Of a stretch of 64,000 bases of DNA, positions 62,505-64,000 are shown piece after piece. The notes below the pieces were generated by a model. It did no database searches and was not told where the DNA came from. It saw nothing but the letters and a program-made list of their open reading frames with translations. A program made the translations under genes and the position numbers. Position 1 is the stretch's first letter; every line of letters begins with the position of its first letter. Source of the stretch: Bacillus sp. OV322 (lineage in GTDB: Bacteria > Bacillota > Bacilli > Bacillales > DSM-1321); assembly GCF_900112495.1 (NCBI RefSeq), contig NZ_FOMA01000003.1, positions 271,510-335,509 on the forward strand, in the 5' to 3' direction.

Positions 62505-63515
62505 ATGCTTATATTATTCAGTTCGTTTGAGTCAGGAGTTATTTATGCAATCATGGCTTTAGGCGTTTACCTGACCTTCCGGATTCTTGATTTTCCCGAT
62601 ATGACAGTCGATGGCAGCTTTGTCACAGGAGCTTCTGTCTCAGCGATTATGATTGTCAGCGGATATTCCCCCATTACGGCAACACTGGCTGCCCTGGCTG
62701 CCGGATTTGCAGCAGGTACCATAACAGGTCTCCTTCATACAAGAGGGAAGATCAATCCGCTGTTATCCGGAATTTTAATGATGATTGCTTTGTACTCGGT
62801 AAACTTGAGAATTATGGGACGATCCAATGTTCCTCTTTTATCAGAGCAGACAATCATGACCAATATCAGTGATATGTGGAATAAAACCGGATTGGATGCT
62901 TCGATTAACTCTGTGTTTACTGCCATCGGCCTTGGAGATAGCCTTCCTGGGACCTGGTCCATTTTAATCGTGATGCTGATTTTGGCTGTTGTTATTAAAA
63001 TAGGATTATCTTCTTTTTTGAAAACGGAAATTGGCCTTGCACTTCGGGCGACAGGCGATAACGAGGCGATGGTGAAAAGCTTTTCTGCTCACACCGGCAA
63101 TATGAAGGTGCTTGGGCTTGCTATCGGAAACGCTCTGGTTGCATTTTCCGGTTCACTGGTCAGCCAGTATAATGGCTTCAGTGACGTAGGGATGGGAATT
63201 GGCATTATCGTGATAGGACTGGCATCCGTGATTATAGGGGAAGCCATATTTGGAGCTAAAACCATCGGCAGGGCCACATTTGCTGTTATCGGGGGATCGG
63301 TTGTTTATCGCCTTGTGGTCTCCCTGGCTCTGCAAGTGAAGTTCCTTCAAACTGGGGATGTTAAGCTAATCACTGCCATTATCGTAATAGGGGCGTTGGT
63401 CCTTCCGCAAATATCCGGCTACCGCAAGAAAGAGAGCAGGAAGAAAAAACGCCTGGAGGAACTGAGGCTAAGCAAGCTTAACAGCAAAAATAAGGGCGGT
63501 GAGGAGTTTGCTTAA
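62505..63515 (+). CDS. ABC transporter permease (TrpY-like, BPD_transp_2 family)
   Basis: 336-residue permease with eight to nine membrane segments of the LivH/RbsC-like class. LTFRILDFPDMTVDGSF at about residues 23-39 and GLALRATGDNEAMVKSFSAH (the ATPase-contact loop, about 176-195) are conserved with TrpY-like partners. C-terminal Lys/Arg-rich tail of about 30 residues. ATG after AAAGGGGAAAAAAA. Stop overlaps the ATPase start by eight bases. Confidence 0.9.
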   Translation: MLILFSSFESGVIYAIMALGVYLTFRILDFPDMTVDGSFVTGASVSAIMIVSGYSPITATLAALAAGFAAGTITGLLHTRGKINPLLSGILMMIALYSVNLRIMGRSNVPLLSEQTIMTNISDMWNKTGLDASINSVFTAIGLGDSLPGTWSILIVMLILAVVIKIGLSSFLKTEIGLALRATGDNEAMVKSFSAHTGNMKVLGLAIGNALVAFSGSLVSQYNGFSDVGMGIGIIVIGLASVIIGEAIFGAKTIGRATFAVIGGSVVYRLVVSLALQVKFLQTGDVKLITAIIVIGALVLPQISGYRKKESRKKKRLEELRLSKLNSKNKGGEEFA

Positions 63516-64000
63516 GCTAAACGGAATATATAAAGTGTTCAACGAAGGCACTCCTGACGAAAAACTGGCGCTGGATGACTTGGAGCTTCACTTGGATAAA
63601 GGGGAATTTATCACGGTAATCGGAAGCAATGGAGCAGGGAAATCTACCTTGATGAACATGATTTCAGGAAAACTTCTTCCGGATGCAGGCGAGGTCTTTA
63701 TTGATGGACGGGATGTTTCAGGCACCGGGGAGCATATTCGCTCAGCGATGATAGGCCGCGTTTTTCAGGATCCGATGACAGGCACAGCTCCTAATATGAC
63801 CATTGAAGAAAACCTGGCCATCGCCTATGGCAGAACCAAGAAAAGAAGCCTTGGATTCGGCGTTAATAAGAAAAGGAAAATATTTTTCAGGGAAAAGCTG
63901 GAGTCTCTCCACCTCGGACTTGAAAACAGGATGGGCGCGAAGGTTGGATTATTATCCGGCGGAGAGCGCCAGGCCCTTTCACTACTAATGGCTACCTTTA
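63508..64000 (+). CDS. ABC transporter ATPase, 3'-truncated by window edge
   Basis: First ~164 residues of the ATPase of this transporter (TrpZ-like). Walker A VIGSNGAGKSTLMNMI at about residues 36-51, Q loop IGRVFQDPM, and the signature LLSGGERQALSLL just before the window ends; Walker B is outside. Probable TTG start at 63508, overlapping the permease stop, with GGTGAGGAG directly upstream. Spacing to that site is short, so the start could differ. Confidence 0.88.
   Translation, partial: MLKLNGIYKVFNEGTPDEKLALDDLELHLDKGEFITVIGSNGAGKSTLMNMISGKLLPDAGEVFIDGRDVSGTGEHIRSAMIGRVFQDPMTGTAPNMTIEENLAIAYGRTKKRSLGFGVNKKRKIFFREKLESLHLGLENRMGAKVGLLSGGERQALSLLMATF

Noticed and set aside
1-64000. tRNA, rRNA genes, CRISPR, intact insertion sequences, replication origin
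   Set aside because: None recognised on either strand by reading; no transposase or integrase gene is present.

Overview
The window is a chromosomal segment of an aerobic, endospore-forming member of the Bacillaceae. The evidence is the gene order, which follows the Bacillus subtilis block spoIIIA - accBC - yqhY - nusB - folD - xseAB - ispA - dxs - yqxC - ahrC - recN - spoIVB - spo0A - yqiK - yqzF - bkd - yqiW - artPQR - yqjA - yqjC/D/E - yqjH - zwf - rnz. Moderate GC, frequent TTG/GTG starts, strong AGGAGG ribosome sites and sigma-A, sigma-H and sigma-L promoter signals fit this. The genus cannot be fixed from sequence alone; a Cytobacillus/Mesobacillus-like relative is a guess.

Layout. 1-5.1 kb: spoIIIAA (cut by the window edge) to spoIIIAH, the mother-cell half of the engulfment channel. 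5.9-8.2 kb: acetyl-CoA carboxylase accB-accC and an Asp23-family gene. 8.5-16.1 kb: nusB, folD, xseA, xseB, ispA, dxs and a TlyA-type rRNA methylase, with a long structured non-coding stretch between ispA and dxs. 16.3-24.5 kb: argR/ahrC, recN, spoIVB, spo0A (three 0A boxes), a FapA/DUF342 protein, a glycerophosphodiesterase and yqzF. 24.6-34.7 kb: the sigma-54 activator bkdR and the branched-chain 2-oxo acid dehydrogenase operon (bcd, buk, lpdV, bkdAA, bkdAB, bkdB) behind a textbook sigma-L promoter; ptb is absent from its usual place. 34.9-40.1 kb: methylmalonyl-CoA mutase mutA-mutB and its chaperone meaB. 40.3-49.8 kb: bacilliredoxin, arginine-type ABC transporter under ARG boxes, an aromatic acid exporter-like protein, an L,D-transpeptidase, a hidden 31-residue Prli42, methylmalonyl-CoA epimerase, a propionyl/methylmalonyl-CoA carboxyltransferase, a M20 peptidase and a CheW protein.

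49.9-57.5 kb is the accessory part: AT-rich, with decayed gene fragments, two adjacent CotB-like proteins with long repetitive tails, polY1/dinB, a SET-domain protein, and a 1.15 kb segment bounded by 16-bp direct repeats holding an excisionase-like HTH fragment and a HAD phosphatase. 57.5-64 kb returns to backbone: zwf, rnz, a squalene/phytoene synthase-like enzyme, and a TrpXYZ-type ABC transporter whose ATPase runs off the window.

How it works together: bcd and bkd convert leucine, isoleucine and valine to branched acyl-CoAs; the carboxyltransferase, epimerase, MutAB and MeaB supply the route from propionyl-CoA to succinyl-CoA. AhrC, encoded here, probably controls the art operon, also here. 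Two repeat families punctuate the intergenic spaces: a MITE-like element (five copies plus one inverted remnant; one copy has a perfect 8-bp target duplication) and a long-hairpin repeat next to prli42.
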